Assembly: GCF_019393635.1 (NCBI RefSeq)
Contig: NC_057863.1
Location: 3,398,334 to 3,462,333, forward strand
From: Dromiciops gliroides
Lineage: Eukaryota; Chordata; Mammalia; Microbiotheria; Microbiotheriidae
Direction of reading: 5' to 3'
Length of the DNA stretch: 64,000 nt
In this document: positions 23,880-34,920 of the stretch, in pieces
Position numbering within the stretch: position 1 is the first letter of the stretch
Layout of the letters: every line of letters begins with the position of its first letter
Translations under genes and position numbers: made by a program
Notes under the pieces: generated by a model
Seen by the model: the letters and a program-made list of their open reading frames with translations, nothing else
Told to the model about the DNA's origin: nothing
Database searches by the model: none

Positions 23880-24855
23880 GGGTGTATTCATTCAACTGTG
23901 TGCCATTGTCTGGGACAGCAGAGATTCTTCATCCACTTTATTTGTCCTGTGTGGATTGTATAGGCATATGTGATAGTGTGATTATGGATTTCACTTAGGA
24001 GTCCCTGTCATGTTTTGAGGGTGTGGTGTAATCAGCATGCTGTTATTCACAAATAGGAACATTTAGAGGACTTCACTATCCCTAGGGAATCCCTTTTTCA
24101 TATGGACTTTGTCCTGGAGGGTATTTATGACTGTGGCAAATATGTTTGGTGAGCAAAAGTCTCCGTGATCTATGCCTCACTTGATATTGATGATCAGAAG
24201 TATCAGACAAAGTATCTTTCAAATCTGAACAATTTAAACATATGCTTGTGAGACATCCTATTGGGAGAGAGACTTCAAGGAGTCTTATTTTACCAAATCC
24301 AGTGCTTTGTTTTGTAAACAAGTACTAAGCACAGTGGAGCTTGTCACCTTTCCATCTTGTATGGTATAAAGTTGTGGGCTGCAGAAAAGGCTGGATATGT
24401 ATTTCTGCCAATATTCTTTTTGTACCTTTATTTCCAAATGATATTGGTACATGTATAAATCATTTCCACAAAGATTTTGCAAAGATGAGACAATTGTCAT
24501 ATGACTGGTAGTTATTGTGTTGCTTCCTGCACAAACCCACACACACAAGCCGTAAACATACTACTCTGTGTGTATGTGGCCTGAAAAGTTACTTTTTAAT
24601 CTTTATTTCCTCAATGCAGAACTTGTGGGGATGAGATGTTAAGAGTTCTAATGTGGTGACTCTGCTGTCTTTGAGGGAATCATCACAGATCTTTTCCATT
24701 CTCATCTACTTGTCCTAGTATCATCATTGAATGCTCTTGGCATGATGTGACTTATTTGGATTGCTTGTTACATTTCCCTCTATTTCATTTCAGTTTTAAG
24801 AGATGATTCAGCTCAGAACCATCTACCATCCTGCTTCATTACATTTTTTTTTTTT
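23880..24855 (-). mobile_element. Possible RTE-like LINE fragment (-)
   Basis: On the minus strand, with stops and shifts, one stretch reads like a NIKRGIDHGDFCSPNIFA motif. This resembles the I.I.RGVRQGD..SP.LF reverse-transcriptase block of RTE/BovB-type LINEs. The rest of the segment is evenly diverged and has no SINE or L1 signature. The family assignment rests on one motif and is tentative. Confidence 0.35.
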
Positions 24856-25215
24856 TACTAATAAACATGTATTACAAACTGGTGCTGTGCTTGGCAGCCT
24901 TATTTCTTCACTTGGGAAGCAGATCAAGGGTTTGGTGGGTGACATGGTTTCTTGACTCCTTGGGTCTCCTCATGTGGGCAATTCAATCACTTCAGTTAAA
25001 TTTCCTTAGCAAATGATAATGGTATTTTAAAGTGTCTGTTCTTTTATCCCTTTACCATTTTGGATTTTAATAGTGTATTTAACTAGTTCAGTTCGAAGTT
25101 GTTTTAATTGTATGGCATATCTTGATTTTTATTCTAATTTACTATTAATTTTGATATTCATTCTCACAAATTGACTATGTAGATAGCTGATTTAGAAAGC
25201 AAGTCAATAAGCATT
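24856..25215. other. AT-rich sequence, nothing recognised
   Basis: No frame, repeat family or regulatory pattern that I can support. Confidence 0.5.
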
Positions 25216-25592
25216 TATCTTACAATATTACTGTTATTTAGTATATAGTACATTTCACTTTGAATAAGCTCATGTAAGTCTTTTCAGTTTTTTCTGAGGG
25301 CATCCTGCTCATCTTTTTTTTATGGTAAACTACATTTACATAGTACTTTAAAGGGAGAGTTCCTTATAGAAACCCATGAGGTTGATTATTGCAAAAACAA
25401 TAATAACTAACATTTATATAGTTTTACCTGACAAAGAATTTTCTTCACAGTAGTCCAGCAAAGTGAGTTCCACCATCCTCCTCCTCATCCTCCTGATCTT
25501 ACATTGCTCTTGCCTCTGCTTCACATTTCGCCCCAGTTACTATTGCTAACTGTGTTTCCCTCCATCCTATTCACTCCCCATGATATTTACTC
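25216..25592 (-). repeat. Composite repeat, copy 1 (L1 3' end fused to a second repeat)
   Basis: It starts with antisense L1 3' end (ACATTTCACTTTGAATAAGC, AAGTCTTTTCAGTTTTTTCT, CATCCTGCTCATC). It then switches at a poly-T to GGTAAACTACATTTACATAGT, ACCCATGAGGTTGATTATTG and TTACATTGCTCTTGCCTCTG. The same order with the same junction occurs at about 39103-39477. Confidence 0.7.
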
Positions 25593-25720
25593 TTCAATAA
25601 GCATTTATTAAGTGCTTACTATGTACCAGGCCCTGTGGTAAGTTCTAGGGATATAAATTCAAGCAAGAAAAAAAAGGTCCTTGCTCCCAAAGACCTTAAA
25701 TTTAATGGAGGAAGACAACG
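25593..25720 (-). mobile_element. L2 LINE 3' end (-)
   Basis: CAATAAGCATTTATTAAGTGC, TTACTATGTACCAGGCCCTG and GACCTTAAATTTAATGGAGG follow the antisense L2 terminus. Confidence 0.65.
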
Positions 25721-25850
25721 CATACTAAAAAGTGGAGTATGGGGGAGAGTACCATGTCAGGGACATGGTGGTAGACTCTGGAGAGTCAAAAGTAGAGCCA
25801 AGGAAGGAATGAATGGTGGAAAGCTTGAGCTGTCCTCAAAATGGAAGTTC

Positions 25851-25964
25851 TTTTTTGCGGGGCTATGAGGGTTAAGTGACTTGCCCAGGGTCACACAGTT
25901 AGTAAGTGTCAAGTGTCTGAGACCAGATTTAAACTCAGGTCCTACTGAATCCAGGGCTGGTACT
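25851..25964 (-). mobile_element. Marsupial tRNA-like SINE (-), 5'-truncated
   Basis: GGGGCTATGAGGGTTAAGTG, then GTCACACAGTTAGTAAGTGTC and CTACTGAATCCAGGGCTGG. It stops before the A-box end of the element. Confidence 0.88.
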
Positions 25965-26176
25965 GGGGGCTCCAGAGGCAGAGGGAGCTTCTAGCAGAAG
26001 AAGGCAGCTGAGGCATGGTGGCCAAGTCCAGAGAGTCAGAACAGAGCTGGGAGAAGAAATTTAGAAATTACTTCCACATGAGTAACCAGTAGTTTTCTGT
26101 CTCTTTAAGAGATCATCAATCTTATTTTTAAGTGTTTTTCAGTGCTCACTATGACTGGTGCCTCCACTCTCTTCTT

Positions 26177-26321
26177 CTTTTTTTTTTTCAGGGCAATGAG
26201 GGTTAAGTGACCTTCCCAGGGTCACACAGCTATTAAGTGTCAAATGTCTGAGGCTGGCTTTGAACTCAGGTCCTCCTGAATCCAGGGCTGGTGCTTTATC
26301 CACTGCAACACCTAGCTGCCC
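26177..26321 (-). mobile_element. Marsupial tRNA-like SINE (-), full length with perfect TSD
   Basis: Poly-T tail at left and TAGCTGCC end at right. Flanked by identical 16-bp target duplications CCTCCACTCTCTTCTT at 26161-26176 and 26322-26337, so the insertion is relatively young. Confidence 0.95.
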
Positions 26322-26337
26322 CCTCCACTCTCTTCTT

Positions 26338-26595
26338 AAAGAAAGTATTGATTCATAGGTGTGAGACTTTTGTATAGTTAGTGGGTCTTTTGGATTTTGT
26401 TGTTTCTTACCCTCAAGTCATATGTTCCCATTAATTTTTCACCATCTTCCCTTTGTAGTGAAGTCTTGGGATATATACTGATTTAATTTGGAGGTTTTTA
26501 TTGCATCATTCATAGACTTTCTTTACCTTGTCATTCTCTGCAGGAGATGGTGCCTTTGTTTTGTGGAGAAACCTAGTTGAAAGGGAATGTCATTA
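26338..26595. other. AT-rich sequence, nothing recognised
   Basis: No repeat or gene assigned between two oppositely oriented SINEs. Confidence 0.45.
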
Positions 26596-26790
26596 GGGGC
26601 AGCTGGTAGCACAGTGGATAAGGAAAGCACTGACCCTGGATTCAGGAGGACCTGAGTTCAATTCCGGCCTCAGACACTTGACACTTACTAGCTGTGTGGC
26701 CCTGGGCAAGTCACTTAACCCTCATTGCCCTGAGAGGAGGAGGAGGAGGAGAAGGAGAAGGAGAAGAAGAAGAAAAGAAAAGAAAAAAGA
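26596..26790 (+). mobile_element. Marsupial tRNA-like SINE (+) with GGA/GAA-expanded tail
   Basis: GGGGCAGCTGGTAGCACAGT through GCAAGTCACTTAACCCTCAT, then the tail has become (GGA)n, (GAGAAG)n and (AAGA)n (26734-26790). A microsatellite born from a SINE tail. Loose flanking duplication (GGGAATG-like) only. Confidence 0.9.
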
Positions 26791-27404
26791 AAGGGGATGC
26801 CCTCCAAACAGACAGAGTCCTGCCCTTAGCCACCCAGGGAGCTCCCAGAACAGATGGAGGCTTGTTGACCGGCCTTGGCATGGGATGTTGTCTCTTCCTG
26901 ACCAGAGTCCCCACTCCTGAAGCAGCTCCCATGGCAGAACCAAAGGCTTTTGTGACATCCTCCAAGCCTCTCCCCTGGGCTCACTTCTCACATGCCTTAG
27001 AATTCAATGTTCTTTTCATAGCTGTCCCTTCCCAATGAGTGCCCCTCCCCCCCATCGTGGCTCCTCCCCCAGGAGCCCCGCTCTGCCCCATGACAAAGAC
27101 ATACAGTTGGATATAATAATAAATGGAGGTATCATCTAGCAGCATATGCCTTGCTCCATACCTGGAGTCCTCCACCTCACTGGAAGAAAGTGCATTCCCT
27201 CGTTGGTCCTCTTGAGTCCTGAATGATCATTACATTGATCAGAGTAAGGAGGAACCTCAGAGACCACGTAGACTAACACAGACCTTGAAAAGCATCCCCA
27301 GGGATGCCGGCTTGGTGCTCAGGAGCTCCCTTCTGGGGGGGTGCCTTTGCATTGGGTGGCCGGGCTCAGTCCTGAGCTCCTCCTTCGAGACCTAAGGACG
27401 GACA
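26791..27404. other. No gene recognised
   Basis: Mixed unique-looking sequence. Frames of about 110 codons overlap the SINE tail and have no domain signal. Confidence 0.45.
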
Positions 27405-27600
27405 GCTAACACCTAGATGGCACCTGAGGATTGTTATCTGCTTCACATATTTCATCTCACTGAGTCGGTGAGATAGGGGCTATAATTGTCTCTCTGAGCC
27501 TCTGAGAGGTTAAGTGACTTATCCATGGTCAGGCAGTTAATGAGTGTAGAGGGCGGGATTTGAATCCAGCTCTCTCCTGATCCCCAGCTGCCCGCTCCTA
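27405..27600 (-). mobile_element. MIR SINE (-)
   Basis: CATATTTCATCTCACTGAGTC, CCTCTGAGAGGTTAAGTGAC and GGATTTGAATCCAGCTCTC follow MIR in antisense order. Well preserved. Confidence 0.75.
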
Positions 27601-27879
27601 AGGCAGGGACTCAGCCCGGGTTCTGTGAACTTGTTTTCTTTTGGTTCTTCCTAGTTACTCAGAGCAGGGGCTACTCATGCTCCCCCCCCCCCGCCCCCCA
27701 TCGGCACAGGAACATTGGCCTTCTCTCATTCTAACCTCAACTACTTCAACCCTCCTTAGGGTAGAACCCGCCAGCGCCCGGCTCCCAGGGGCTGTTAATG
27801 AGGAGCTTAGTGCGCATGAACAATTAAGAGACTCCGGAGCCTCCCGCTGGTGGAGATTCTGGCAACCCCGCCATGAATT

Positions 27880-28150
27880 CTCTCCCTCTGTGCCTCTCTG
27901 TCTCTGACTGTCCCTTTCTCTGCCTCTCTGTCTCTCCCTCTCTGTGCCTCCCTGTCTCTGTCTCTCCCTCTCTCTGCCTCTCTGTCTCTCCCTCTCTGTC
28001 TCTGTCTCTCCTCTGTGCCTCTCTGTCTCTGTCTCTCCCTCTCTCTGCCTCTCTGTCTCTCCACACACACATACATATAGGTATGTATGTGTATATATGC
28101 GTGTGTGTGTATGTATATATATATCCACATATATATATTTTGTCCATAGA
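27880..28150 (+). repeat. CTCTCTGCCTCTCTGTCT array then TA/TG tract
   Basis: About 180 bp of CTCTGCCTCTCTGTCTCTCC-like units of roughly 50-60 bp super-period (three near copies). It is followed by ACACACATACATATAGG and ATATATATCCACATATAT. Confidence 0.93.
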
Positions 28151-28549
28151 GAACTGTATGTCAATAGCATTGATTTTCTCATTCCATTGTAATGTCTCTC
28201 TCTGGCCCCACTGCCTGGAGCTTATGGGAAACCATCTCCCAGGTTTCTCCAGGACCTATGGAGTTTAGGGGAGTCTCTTGTCCCTGTCATGCACTAGAGT
28301 CCTTGCAACTGTCTTCCCCCAAGTTTAGGGGGCATATTGACCAGCACTTTCAGTTCCCTTTCACCACTTAACAGATCAGCTTTTATAGAGGACTCTCGAC
28401 TTCAAAGCCAATACAAGAGCAAACATAGAAACACTTTCCCCAGGACCTCAGTGGCATAATACTCGCTACACCACCTTAGTCTCTGGATGGGAGTGGGAGG
28501 TTGATAGATTGGGGGAGCTTTACCTCTCAGAGGGAATGGCTTCACTGTT
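28151..28549. other. No gene recognised
   Basis: Unassigned sequence between the microsatellite and an L2. Confidence 0.45.
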
Positions 28550-29290
28550 GGCAGATGAAGGACTTTATATTTTTTTCCTACAGGTAATGGGGAGTTAGAG
28601 GAGGCTGCTGATCAGGCAAGTGACAAGGTACTAATTGTGCCTTAAAAACCCAGGCTGATAATCCTGGCAGCCATGTTGTGGACAGATCCAAGAAGAGGGT
28701 CACCAGAGCCGGGGCACTGACAAAGAAGCTTTTGCTCTAGCAGGGCCAGGAAAGCCTGAAGAGTAGAGACCCTGGGAATAGAGAAAAGGCTGGATTGGGC
28801 CATGCTGTTAATGAGTGGGACTTGGCAGCTGATTGGTAAGGAGGAAGCAATTGAGTGACAGATGCCTCCAAGTCCACAAATCCCAGGCCTTGGGTGGGCA
28901 GCGCTGCCCTTGTGAGAAGTGGGCCAGGTGGAAGGAGGGTGGGGAAGAGAACGGGCCAGTTTGGGCCAGTTTCAGTTTAAGATGCTGATGGGACTTTCAG
29001 GTGGAGGCGTCCAGTGGGCAGTGCAGAGATGCAGAGTGGGAGTTCAGAGGAAGATATCAGCTGCAGACAAAAATTTGGGAGGCGTCTGTCTGTGGCTGAC
29101 AAGTCCATGAGAGAGGCCAAGATCGCCCAGGCAGTGAGACTGGGAAGGTAGCAGGACCCAGGACGGAACCTCGGGGACCCCACACTTAGGGAGTGGAAGG
29201 AGGAAGAAGGGCAGGTAAACAGAGAGGAGTGTATCCAGGAGCTAAGGGGCAGGAGTCAGAGTGGTCCCAGAGATTCTGTCCAAATCCGGT
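28550..29290 (-). mobile_element. L2 LINE ORF2 part (-)
   Basis: ATGCTGATGGGACTTTCAGG, CAGTGGGCAGTGCAGAGATG, ACAAAAATTTGGGAGGCGTC and GACGGAACCTCGGGGACCCC match the order of the L2 reverse-transcriptase region read backwards (leading up to the YADD block). It has diverged beyond coding. Confidence 0.65.
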
Positions 29291-29739
29291 GTTTTTGTTT
29301 GTCTGGCTCAGCAGAGGTCAGATAGGGCAAGCCCCATGCTAACTAATCACAGCGCTATGGACGTGCTTATTAGATAATATGCCCCTTCGGGAGCCCAGTT
29401 CACTCCAGGAGGTAACTTTGGAAGGTGGGAGTCCAGCACCTAGTCTTGGAGTGAGCTCAATGAGGAGCCGAGAAGCAGCTCGACGGCAGATTGCCACACT
29501 CCCATATCCAGCTTTCTCCCCAACATGGGTCCTTACTCACCAGAGGGGCCAGATGTCAGGGTGTGGCTAGCTCAGTGTGATCCAGACTGCCAAAACAATT
29601 CCAAGATCACGTCCTCCCGATGGGTCAGCAGCGTCACCTTCGTAAATGGAGGGCAGGATAATTAATTCATTTTATAGATGGAGTTATGGAAGCTCATTCA
29701 AATACCTGTTGAAGACAATCCCTATATTTTTCTCCCCTC
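29291..29739. other. No gene recognised
   Basis: Unassigned, possibly including L2 or MIR scraps (TAATTCATTTTATAGATGGAG near 29660 is MIR-like). Confidence 0.4.
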
Positions 29740-30935
29740 CTGAGCAATCTCTCCTTTGGCCTGGACCATTCAAAAAGCTCCTCTGAGGGTCTCAAAGCAT
29801 CTGTTCATCATTGGGAGCCAACTCTGGTCCTTAGGCGCTGACTCTCTGGGGATGCTCTCCTTACTCTCTCTCACTTGGGATCTTATTAGCTTCTATGAAT
29901 AACTTTTTATACCGATTGCCCCAAAATCTATAAATCTAATCCCAGTTTCCAGGTCCCCATCACCAGCTGCCTAGTGGACCTCTGGGCGTGACTGTCCCAT
30001 TGACATTTCAAATTCAATATGTTCAAAAGAGAACTCATACCCCGCCCTTCCCCAAGTGAGCCTTCTTCTGAACACCTTCCTTTAAAATCGAGCAAGTTCA
30101 CAACCTCAGTCAGTCATCCTGGATTACCCTAACCCTAACCCTCCCCACACCCAAAGAGTCGCCAAAGCTTGTGGATTCTATTTCCCTACCCCAGTGTGTC
30201 CTGCACGCTCTCCTTTCCCTGTGAACACCCAGCTTCTACCCCCCACCAAGGCTTCATTGCTTCTTGTCTCAACCACTAGTATAACTTCCTAACTGGATTC
30301 CTGATAGCGAGTCTCTTCCCCTTCTTTCTGAATGATATTTCATTTGAATTCTGATCCCTTTGCAGGCCATCTTCCATACAGTACAGCTGCATACAACAGC
30401 ACAAAGATGCAGTTCTGGCCATGTCACCCCCTCCTCAAGAATTTTTAGGGATTCACTATTGCCTCTGTGGGAAATACAACCCCGCCCCCATCATCTGGGT
30501 TTCCTGCCCCTTTACAGTCTTTTTTTTTTTTTTTAATTTTTTTTTTTTTTTTAGTGAGGCAATTGGGGTTAAGTGACTTGCCCAGGGTCACACAGCTAGT
30601 AAGTGTTAAGTGTCTGAGGCTGGATTTGAACTCAGGTACTCCTGAATCCAGGGCCGGTGCTCTATCCACTGCGCCACCTAGCTGCCCCTGTTTCCAGTCT
30701 TTTTGCCTCCTCAAGCCCCCTCCTGTCCAGTCTGAGTGGCTGGCTGTTTCCACCACCTGAAGTTCAAACCTTGCACCTTCATGTCTTTGCTCAGCTGGTT
30801 CATGCCAGGAGGACCCTCCCTTTTCACATCCACACTGTACCCTCTTAATCGAAATTCCTTCAAACCACAGCTTGGGGCACATTCTACAAGGACTCTTCCT
30901 GATTTCCCCTCAGTTGTTAGCACTCTCTTTTGAAA
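29740..30935 (+). mobile_element. L2 LINE (+), interrupted by a SINE
   Basis: ORF2 end: AAAATCTATAAATCTAATCC, then CATTTCAAATTCAATATGTTC, AAAAGAGAACTCATACC. The 3' UTR part follows, with CTGTCCAGTCTGAGTGGCTGG and CATGTCTTTGCTCAGCTGGT. A SINE at 30520-30688 splits it, with CAGTCTTTT on both sides as the likely duplication. Confidence 0.75.
30520..30688 (-). mobile_element. Marsupial tRNA-like SINE (-) inside L2
   Basis: Long poly-T, GAGGCAATTGGGGTTAAGTG, TTTGAACTCAGGTACTCC and TGCGCCACCTAGCTGCCCC. Younger than the L2 it splits. Confidence 0.93.
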
Positions 30936-30944
30936 AGACTTCAA

Positions 30945-31035
30945 GAAAAAAAATCATCAAGCATTTATGAAATACCTACTATGTGCTGGGCACTGTTCTA
31001 GGCAATGAGGAACTTATGTCCTATTGTAACACATA
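30945..31035 (-). mobile_element. L2 LINE 3' end (-)
   Basis: TCAAGCATTTATGAAATACC, TACTATGTGCTGGGCACTGTTC and GGCAATGAGGAACTTATGTCC. Confidence 0.65.
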
Positions 31036-32250
31036 ATAATTAACACAACACTAGTAAATACAGCATATACTTATATATATATATATACAGAGATATATAT
31101 TATATGAATGTGTGTCACCTATGAATCATAAAAGATGGTGGGCAGCTTATATATAACAGGGATCTATAAATAGATTAGGGGGATTCCAGCTCTCTGCTCC
31201 CTCCACCCCCACCATGTCTCCACAGGGATGGGATTTCTACCTTTTTGGGTAGTGGGAGGACAGTTATTGTTAGGCACTCACTCCCTCACCTTCCTACCTT
31301 CAGCAGGGTTTGGGACTTGGGATTATATCTATCACAATCAGATATGGGGTGTAGTTCTTTAGGGCTCAGGATAACCCCCTTTCCCTGGTGGTGGTGTCTT
31401 CCCTGCCAGGTCAGTATGGGAGGAAGAAGGTAGCAGCTTAATCTTGGCCAGTTTGCTTTTTGCTTTTTTGTATAATACATGCACAGCATGTATTGTACAA
31501 AGCCAATCATGGACAGTGTGTAAACATATATATCAAAGCAGTCAAAAACAGTAATTGGGAAAACCCTTCAGACTGGCTTATATGAGAGTAAAGGGGCTTT
31601 GGGACCCAAGAGTGAGATGAAATTTCAGCTCACCCAGGGAGAGAATGATTCACCTTATGAGTCCACTCTGAAGTCTATGAGCATGCAGCTGCTAGGAATT
31701 GTGGGGCACATTGGGGAGCTGGGTTTTCCCTACATGCCTTTGGCTCCACAGGGAGCCTTCTGTTGTTTGTCTGGTCAAAGTCCAGATCTTCTCCTCTCCT
31801 TGCTCCATCTCTCCTCTGGCTGTCTCTCCCAGAGGTCTCTCAACTCATTTGGAGGTGTATCTCTCTACATATACACAGAAGGTATTATAGGGCTGACTGT
31901 TCTCCAGGTGACAGCCAAGCCTGCCTGGGATGGGAAGCTCCACATACAAGATAAATGCAATAAGATCTAGAGGGGCATCAGCCAATGGGCCAATCAGTCT
32001 GCAGTAACACTCTGTAGAAACAAATGCATGGGTATAATCATAGCTGTACACTGTACATCTCTCTCTCTCTATCCATATATGTATGTATCCACATATATAT
32101 GTATGTAGCCATATATGTGTGTACCATATGGATGTATGGATGTATGTATACACACACAGAGGTTATTTCCTTAAATAGAATGTCATCTTGTTGAGGGCAG
32201 GAGACTGGTTTTCCTTCTTATATCTCTAGTGTTTAACAGTAGCAGATACA
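31036..32250. other. AT-rich sequence with TA tracts, no gene
   Basis: TATATATATATATACAGAG at 31072-31090 and a TATGTATG/CATATATA tract at about 32070-32150. The rest is unassigned. A 123-codon frame at 31599 (MGPKSEMKFQLTQGENDS) has no recognisable domain. Confidence 0.5.
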
Positions 32251-32420
32251 GGGATAGCTAGATGGTGCAGTAGATAGAGCACCGGCCCTGGAGTCAGGAG
32301 TACCTGAATTCAAATCCAGCCTCAGACACTTAACACTAGCTGTGTGACCCTGGGCAAGTCACTTAACCCCAATTGCCTCACTAAAACAAAACAAAACAAA
32401 CAAACAAACAAAAAACAAAA
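32251..32420 (+). mobile_element. Marsupial tRNA-like SINE (+)
   Basis: GGGATAGCTAGATGGTGCAG through CAAGTCACTTAACCCCAATT with an (AAAC)n tail. Flanked by CAGTAGCAGATA (32238-32249) and TAGTAGCAGGTA (32421-32432), an imperfect duplication. Confidence 0.92.
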
Positions 32421-32689
32421 TAGTAGCAGGTATGTAGTTGGTGCTTAATAAATACTTGTGGAATTGAATTGAGTTGAAAGATGTGGACTCAATTCATGGG
32501 CTCGGGCCAAGGTCAGGGCCCGCCAGTTTCCATTCCGTCAGACTGGGCTTCATTGAAATTCCCTTTCTGACAGCTCGGCTCGAGCCCAGTAGCTTCTTCC
32601 CTCTCTCATGCCTTCCAGTCACTGGAGAGCTAGGTCAGCCCCTCCAAACTGTTAACCTACTTCTGCCTTCTGCTTCCCATTCACTGCTA

Positions 32690-32875
32690 ATAATAGTAAT
32701 AAACACTCAGCAGCATTTTTCATCTTCAAAGTATTTTACTGTAACAACTAATTGTTGTTAAATTTCTTCATTTCCCAAATGGAGAAACTGAGCCAGAGCT
32801 GTTAGGTGATTACTGTGAGGCTCCAGGAAGACGGCTGGGTGTCGGAGGGCATTGCTATTATTTGGCATTTATTAA
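32690..32875 (-). mobile_element. MIR SINE relic (-)
   Basis: AAAGTATTTTACTGTAACAAC, CATTTCCCAAATGGAGAAACT and GAGCCAGAGCTGTTAGGTGA. Confidence 0.6.
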
Positions 32876-32934
32876 GTAGCTAAGTGGGTGGAGCAGGAAA
32901 AATACCAATAAAAGAAGTTGGGGCTGTTTTCTCT

Positions 32935-33185
32935 CTCGGTCTCTCTTTCCCCTCCCTCCCTTTCTCCTTCCTTCCTTTCTTCCCCCCTTCCCCCTCCCAT
33001 CTCTCTTCCTCCCTCCCCTCCCCTTCCTCCTCCTTCCCTTTCTCCCTCCCTTCCATCCTTCCTTCCATCATTTCTTCCCCTGTTCCCCTCCCTCTCTCCC
33101 CCTCTCTCCCTTCCTTCTTTCCTTCCTTCCTTCCTCCCTCCCTCCTTCCCTCCCTCCTTCCCTTCCTCCTTCCCTTCCTACCTCA
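32935..33185 (+). repeat. Pyrimidine array (CCTTCC/CCCTCC types)
   Basis: About 250 bp of C/T-only sequence broken by a few ATC triplets. Open frames through it are artefacts. Confidence 0.93.
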
Positions 33186-33239
33186 TCTATGCCCTGCTCT
33201 TCTGGGAGGGTAGCAAAGATCTTGACTCTTACTCTCATG

Positions 33240-33415
33240 GAGCTAAGCATTGGGTTAGAGCTGGAAGGAATCAGAGATGATCTCATCCGACCCCCTTATT
33301 TAACAAAGAAACTGAGTCCCAGAGCAGAGAAGAAGGAACTTGTCCAAGGTCCCGTAGGTAGTAAAGGGCAGAGGGAGGCTCTGAACCCTCTCTAGGCCTC
33401 TTTTCTACGGTGCCA
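33240..33415 (-). mobile_element. MIR-type SINE (-)
   Basis: GAGCTGGAAGGAATCAGAGAT, TAACAAAGAAACTGAGTCCCAG and AACTTGTCCAAGGTCCCGTAG are the antisense MIR/THER order. Confidence 0.65.
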
Positions 33416-33439
33416 CTTTGAGGATAACAAGATCATTTA

Positions 33440-34125
33440 GCGCTCGCACTCGTCGCTCCTTCACACGGAATCCATCTTCCCCAAGCCTGGCCAGCCTCTC
33501 CTCTCAGCATTCCCACACCTACCTCTTAAAGATGCCGCGTCCTCCTCCGCCAAATCCGCTCAGAGCCTCAGAATTCTCTTTCCCTTCGACCCCGCACCGA
33601 TCAAGTCATTGGTGACGATGCCGTGTCCCCTGTGACTCTCTGACTTCCCTTCTCTCTCTGTGCCTGCCCCCACTCAGGCTTCGATTACTGCATTTCTGGA
33701 TGACTGTTTCCTATTGTCTTTAGGCCCTTCCCTCTCTGGTCCGTCTGGTCCCTGCTCAAAGAAGCCCTCTGGCTCCCTAGTGCCTTCAACATTAAATGCC
33801 AGCTTCTTGAGCATTGAAGGCCATGCGCAATCTGGCTCCAATCAAGTTGGCTGCCTTTCTTGGACTCCCCTTCCTTCTTATTCTTTCTCTGTTCGGTCAG
33901 GCGGGGTCGCTAGCTGCCCCTTGCTCGGCCCTGCCCTCTCGTTCCCCACTCCTGATTCAAACTCTTCCCAAACCACCTCCTGAAATTCTTCAGGTCCTCA
34001 CCCTGCATTGTGTAGATTTCAAGGCTTCTTCTGATTCCCCCAACACCTCACCAGGTGTGCGCAGTCAATCCCAGAGTACCAGGAACATGGTACATGGAGG
34101 CTCTTAATTAATGCTTGTTGAGTGA
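33440..34125 (+). mobile_element. L2 LINE 3' region (+)
   Basis: CTCAAAGAAGCCCTCTGGCTCC, GCATTGAAGGCCATGCGCAA and TGGCTCCAATCAAGTTGGCTG, ending with TCTTAATTAATGCTTGTTGAG, the L2 terminus. The boundary on the left is uncertain. Confidence 0.65.
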
Positions 34126-34920
34126 TTGAGCATCTGAAGTATTTCTGTCCACATTTTAGAACTGAGGAAACAGATCTGGAGAAGCAATGGCTTGCCCAGG
34201 GTCAGCTCACCAGCTGGGTGTCAGAGAGGTCACCCTTCCACACTGCCCACCCCCTCAGAGGGCTTCCTCGGCACTCAGAGGTGGGGAGGAGGTACGGGCA
34301 TCACTGGTCCCCTTTCTCAGATGAGCAAACCTGAATTTTGGAGTGATCAGGACCTCCATAAGGTCACAGGACCTGAGTACTCTGAGGCTTTCTGTCTCCT
34401 GGCCTGGAATGTGAACACAAAGGGGGCAGGAGGAGCAGTGAGTGACATACAAGGTCACAGAATCCAAGAGGGTCACTGAAGGGCTGGACCAGGAGGTCAG
34501 CTAGTCTGGTTATTTCACAGACGGGGAAACTGAGGCTCCAGGGGGGATGGCTGCTGGGCTGAGGGAGCAGAAAAAGCTCCAAGGAGGAATTGTCTCGAGC
34601 CCTGCTCAGGAGGCTCAGGGCCCATTGGGGGTGGGTGCAAACAGGAATCTGGGTGGCAGTGTTGGGTGACAGGGTATGCTCAATCCCACTGGACCTTCCT
34701 TCCCTCATCTTTTATTTGGGGGAACTAGGGTAGAGGAGGGCTGGCATGAGGCAGGAGTGAGGGCGTGGCTTTGCATGGTGCCAGGATCTTAGAGATCATC
34801 TTGTCCAATCCCCTCTTTTCTGAGGAGGAAACTGAGGTGCCCATAGATGGGCATCAACATGCCCATAGACACAGTGCTCAGACAGACTCCCACCATTGTT
34901 GGTGCTGGTTCTCAGGTGGT
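34126..34920 (-). repeat. Series of MIR-type relics (-)
   Basis: Three partial motifs: GAACTGAGGAAACAGATCTG with TGGCTTGCCCAGGGTCAGC (about 34155-34210), ACGGGGAAACTGAGGCTCC (about 34520) and CTTAGAGATCATCTTGTCC with GAGGAAACTGAGGTGCCC (about 34787-34843). Unassigned sequence lies between. Confidence 0.5.

Noticed and set aside
30127-30146. CCCTAACCCTAACCCT-like stretch suggestive of interstitial telomere DNA
   Set aside because: Only about two to three units inside an L2 3' region. Too short to call a telomeric relic.
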